A stretch of 64,000 nt of DNA from Salvator merianae (lineage: Eukaryota > Chordata > Lepidosauria > Squamata > Teiidae). The notes below the pieces were generated by a model. It ran no database searches and was not told the DNA's origin. It saw nothing but the letters and a program-made list of their open reading frames with translations. How positions within the stretch are numbered: position 1 is the stretch's first letter; every line of letters begins with the position of its first letter. The stretch is taken from contig QVOM02000023.1 in assembly GCA_003586115.2 (NCBI GenBank), forward strand, positions 3,723,284 to 3,787,283, written 5' to 3'. The position numbers were made by a program, and so were the translations under genes. Positions 61,901-64,000 of this stretch are shown piece by piece.

Positions 61901-64000
61901 TTTTAGGAATTCTTAAGACCTCTGTTTTGGACTTTTGTTGTAGAAATCAAAACAAACAAAACACGGGGGATTTTCCAGGGCTTAAAAACTCAGCCTTTTA
62001 TCTTGCAGTTTAATCTGCCCTTACTGGGTCAAATGCAGTTCATTTGGGTCTTTATAGCCAGAGCAAATCCCTGAGTGGGCACATGCTCCAAGTTTTTGCC
62101 CTGGTGGGATGTGTCTTTATTTTTTTAAAAAATATAATTTTATTAAAGATTTTTCCATTACACTAAACATTAGAAAAGAACAAGGAAAGAAGTTAGAAAA
62201 AGGCAAAACGAAAGAAAAAAAAAGGTATCTTTCTTAATTTCAGACCAGACTTTAATACAGTTATTTTGAAACAAGACATAATTCTTATTAGTCCTAGGCT
62301 GTGTCCAGATGGGGTCTAAAATGTCAGATTATCCGGGGGTTATGTTGGCATTGCCACATATATCTGTGTCAATCCCAACAAAGACCTGGGAAGAAGGGGT
62401 GAAATCCTGCATTGGCTGCATTCAGGAAAAATTAACTCCCACAGTGGGTTTTCCCAAAACAGTGATAGTGGTTTACCTGTCTGGATGCTTTTTCCCATGA
62501 TCTTTGGCCTGGAAATGGCTGCCACGCATGTGCGGGGTTGAATCTAGGCCAGAAAGGGCCGGCAATCACGCACTTCTGGCTATTTTGCATCATCACAATA
62601 CCTGAATGTACGAAGCACACCACTGGGGAAGCAAGCATCCAAACAGGTGACTCGCACTTGCTGGGTAATTTTGCCCTCGTTTGGCAGGAACGGTGAGAAG
62701 CAGATTGTAGGATCTCAACAAGATCTTGCATTTTCCTCTCACTGTCTGGAGGCAGCCCAGGTTATTCCCAGATATTTCACTTTTTAAAAAGCCTTTAAAC
62801 CAGATTTCTCCATCAACTTCCCTTGATCTTCCATTGTCATAGAATCACAGAGTTGGAAGGGACATCCAGGCTCATTGAGTCCAACCCCCTGCTGCATGCA
62901 GGATTCACTAAACCATGCCAGACAGATATCCGTCCAGCCTTTCCTTAAAGACCTCCAGCAAAGGAGAGCTCCCCACCCCCTGGGCAACCTGTTCCAATGA
63001 CTGATCACCCTTACTGTCAGGAAGTTTTTTCTAATATCTAGTCTGTATCTACTCCCTTGAAGTTTCATCCCGCTGTTTCTAGTCCTTCCTTCTTGTGTGA
63101 GTGAGAATAGGGCCAATCCTTCTACACTGTGAAGCCCTTCAGATACTTGAAAACAGCTACCATGTCTCCTCAGTTTTCTCTTCTGCAGGCTAAACATTCC
63201 TAGATCATGCTTCTATGAACTTTTTTGATTCCTGATTATTAACCTTAAAACCTTCCAATACCCACAAATTGTTTAGTTCTTTTTCTTTAAAATATCTAGT
63301 GAGCTCTGTGCTTGTATCCTTCCAGTGGGCTTCCTTATGCACCTGGTGGCCACTGGGAGAAGCGTCTGCTGGACTAGGTGGGTCATGGGTCCAATCCAGT
63401 GGGGCATTTTTACATTGTTATGCCTCCAAAGGGCAGCTGCTAGAAGACCTTGAGCAGGCCAAGCTGTGTGCTCACAGCCTTTTGGTGGGTTTCCCTGTAC
63501 ACTGGAAGAACAGTGCACTGGACTGGATGGGCCCTGGGTCCAATCCAGTGGGATATTTCTTATGTTCTTCTATTCATGGAAGCCAGGGCTATCAAAGGCT
63601 ATTAGCCCTGATGGCAGTAGGAGGTGGTCTAACTCTGAAGACCAGCTGTTGGGAGACTGTGAGCAGAGCAAGCTGTGTGCTTATGTCCTGCTGCTCGGTT
63701 TCCTTGGTCAGCTGGTCTAGTACTGGGAAAACAGACTGCTGGATTAGACAGGCCATGGGCCCAATCCACTGCAGTATTTATTATCTTCTATGTAGCCATC
63801 AGGCCGAAATAAAATTCTCCATCACTGTTCTGCATGTTCACGGACCGCTGGACTTCCCCTCCTCCAGAACAGAAGAGGAAGTTGGGAGAAGTAAGGCAAA
63901 CCTGTCGTTTTAGGTTACCTGGCACCTCCACTCCGTAGACCACCACATCCGTCATGTTCAGGATCCGGCTGAGGGTCCCCTCCACTTCCGTCGTGGAAAC
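58575..64000 (-). CDS. SLC27A4: SLC27A4 (FATP4), C-terminal part, three exons
   Basis: FATP4 is an ER-membrane acyl-CoA synthetase / fatty-acid transport protein of the ANL superfamily. It activates long- and very-long-chain fatty acids and thereby drives uptake. Exons on the - strand are 64000-63919 (cut by the window edge), 60305-60159 and 58732-58575. Both introns are phase 1 with GT..AG. The joined frame shows [76 protein letters not shown] and the end SGQMKL. These are the family's C-terminal domain, including the FKFQK lysine region. [15 protein letters not shown]-type spacing and the IQ.G..KL end fit FATP4 better than FATP1, and the adjacent URM1 agrees with human synteny. The AMP-binding core lies outside the window. 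Confidence 0.95.
58945..58977. repeat. (CA)n microsatellite
   Basis: About 15 CA units in the last intron of SLC27A4, directly left of a transposon. Confidence 0.95.
58979..59427. mobile_element. Tc1/mariner-type (Tigger-like) MITE
   Basis: Left end CAGGGATACCTGTATGGTAC and, reverse-complemented, right end ATACCTTAGTACTCGTCC form imperfect inverted repeats. TGGTACTCA motifs recur inside. A TA dinucleotide flanks each side (58977-58978 and about 59428). It has no transposase and lies within the last SLC27A4 intron. Confidence 0.55.
59430..60150 (-). other. SLC27A4 intron, unassigned
   Basis: No exon or clear repeat. CCTTAATCC/AATTAAGGGT at 59784-59803 is a small palindrome. Confidence 0.35.
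60159..60305 (-). CDS. SLC27A4: SLC27A4 penultimate coding exon
   Basis: 147 bp, acceptor TATGGCTTAG and donor GTGAGTCC. GC completes the Gly codon. It encodes [33 protein letters not shown] and [15 protein letters not shown]. An upstream in-frame ATG inside the intron is not used. Confidence 0.96.
60638..61315 (-). mobile_element. Three tandem L3/CR1-clade LINE tails
   Basis: Units start at about 60639, 60902 and 61126, each from GAACATAAGAGGAGCCCTGC or its remnant through CTAGTCCAGCATCC, CCCACCAATTGCTTC and CATTCTAGTAG. The third is 5'-eroded and ends in CCAACCTGGAG. This is the mirror arrangement of 15029-15687. Confidence 0.8.
61320..62290 (-). other. SLC27A4 intron, AT-rich
   Basis: AT-rich intronic DNA with no exon and no clear repeat. 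Confidence 0.4.
62295..62758. mobile_element. Family B DNA element, near full length
   Basis: Left TIR AGGCTGTGTCCAGATGGGG and right end CACTGTCTGGAGGCAGCC (complement GGCTGCCTCCAGACAGTG). The interior shares GGCATTGCCACATATATC, CAGTGGGTTTTCCCAAAAC and CACGCATGTGCGG with the other copies. No ORF or clear target duplication. Confidence 0.6.
62838..63215 (-). mobile_element. CR1 LINE 3' end
   Basis: From CATAGAATCACAGAGTTGG through CCCCTGGGCAACCTG to the complement of [10 protein letters not shown]. On the - strand the frame includes [19 protein letters not shown]. The same 5' truncation area as 54882 and 20466. Confidence 0.9.
63290..63795 (+). mobile_element. Three tandem LINE-tail units, second type
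   Basis: Three units near 63300, 63430 and 63640 carry AAGCTGTGTGCTCACAGCC / GCACTGGACTGGATGGGCCC / CCAATCCAGTGGG and end in TTATG, TTATGTTC or TTATCTTCTATG. They are related to, but distinct from, the L3-type tails at 60638. The long open frame over them is repeat translation. Confidence 0.6.
63919..64000 (-). CDS. SLC27A4: SLC27A4 third-last coding exon, cut at window edge
   Basis: From the window edge: [27 protein letters not shown] plus G, donor GTAACC. Only the last 82 bp of the exon are in view. Confidence 0.95.

Noticed and set aside
63269..63913. 214-codon + strand open frame, the longest in the window
   Set aside because: It lies over three tandem LINE-tail units and repeats their translation ([16 protein letters not shown] blocks); no domain, and it overlaps antisense to a real SLC27A4 region boundary.

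Overview
The window is vertebrate nuclear DNA, most likely from a squamate reptile such as a gecko-type lizard. The evidence is spliced genes with canonical GT/AG junctions, scattered CR1-, L3- and L2-type LINE tails, tRNA-headed SINEs ending in AACAACAAC as in Sauria-type SINEs, several short inverted-repeat DNA transposon families, and many microsatellites. The species is inferred and cannot be fixed from the sequence alone. There are no bacterial operons, CRISPR arrays or viral genes.

Three genes can be supported. (1) A mir-219 hairpin lies on the + strand near 4.65-4.75 kb. Both arms are recognisable. (2) URM1, the ubiquitin-like sulfur carrier, is complete on the - strand. Five small coding exons lie between 47,428 and 22,478; all junctions keep frame and give a 101-residue protein ending in Gly-Gly. 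(3) The last three coding exons of SLC27A4 (FATP4) lie on the - strand from 64,000 to 58,575; the rest of the gene is beyond the right edge. As I recall it, the human 9q34 order is SLC27A4 - URM1 - MIR219A2 with the microRNA on the opposite strand from URM1. The window keeps that order and orientation, which supports the gene names.

Layout. 1-4.6 kb: intergenic, with a GC-rich CpG-island-like block (about 1.6-2.65 kb) that could be the promoter of the miR-219 precursor. 4.6-22.4 kb: the microRNA, then intergenic DNA with transposon relics. 22.4-47.5 kb: URM1, with most of the length in introns full of LINE tails and MITEs and one perfect 75-bp-arm palindrome in intron 1. The compact URM1 promoter has YY1, ETS, TATA-like and RFX X-box motifs. 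47.5-58.5 kb: spacer between the two genes, with a retrocopy flanked by 14-bp direct repeats and a 30-bp minisatellite. 58.5-64 kb: 3' end of SLC27A4.

The protein genes do unrelated jobs: tRNA wobble thiolation and protein urmylation (URM1), and long-chain fatty-acid activation and uptake (SLC27A4). miR-219 is known as an oligodendrocyte differentiation microRNA. They sit together by conserved synteny, not as a pathway. The most unusual objects are the perfect palindrome at 37,900-38,051, a six-copy TIR element family rich in TTCGAA (one copy with a perfect 8-bp target duplication), and LINE tails arranged in tandem.
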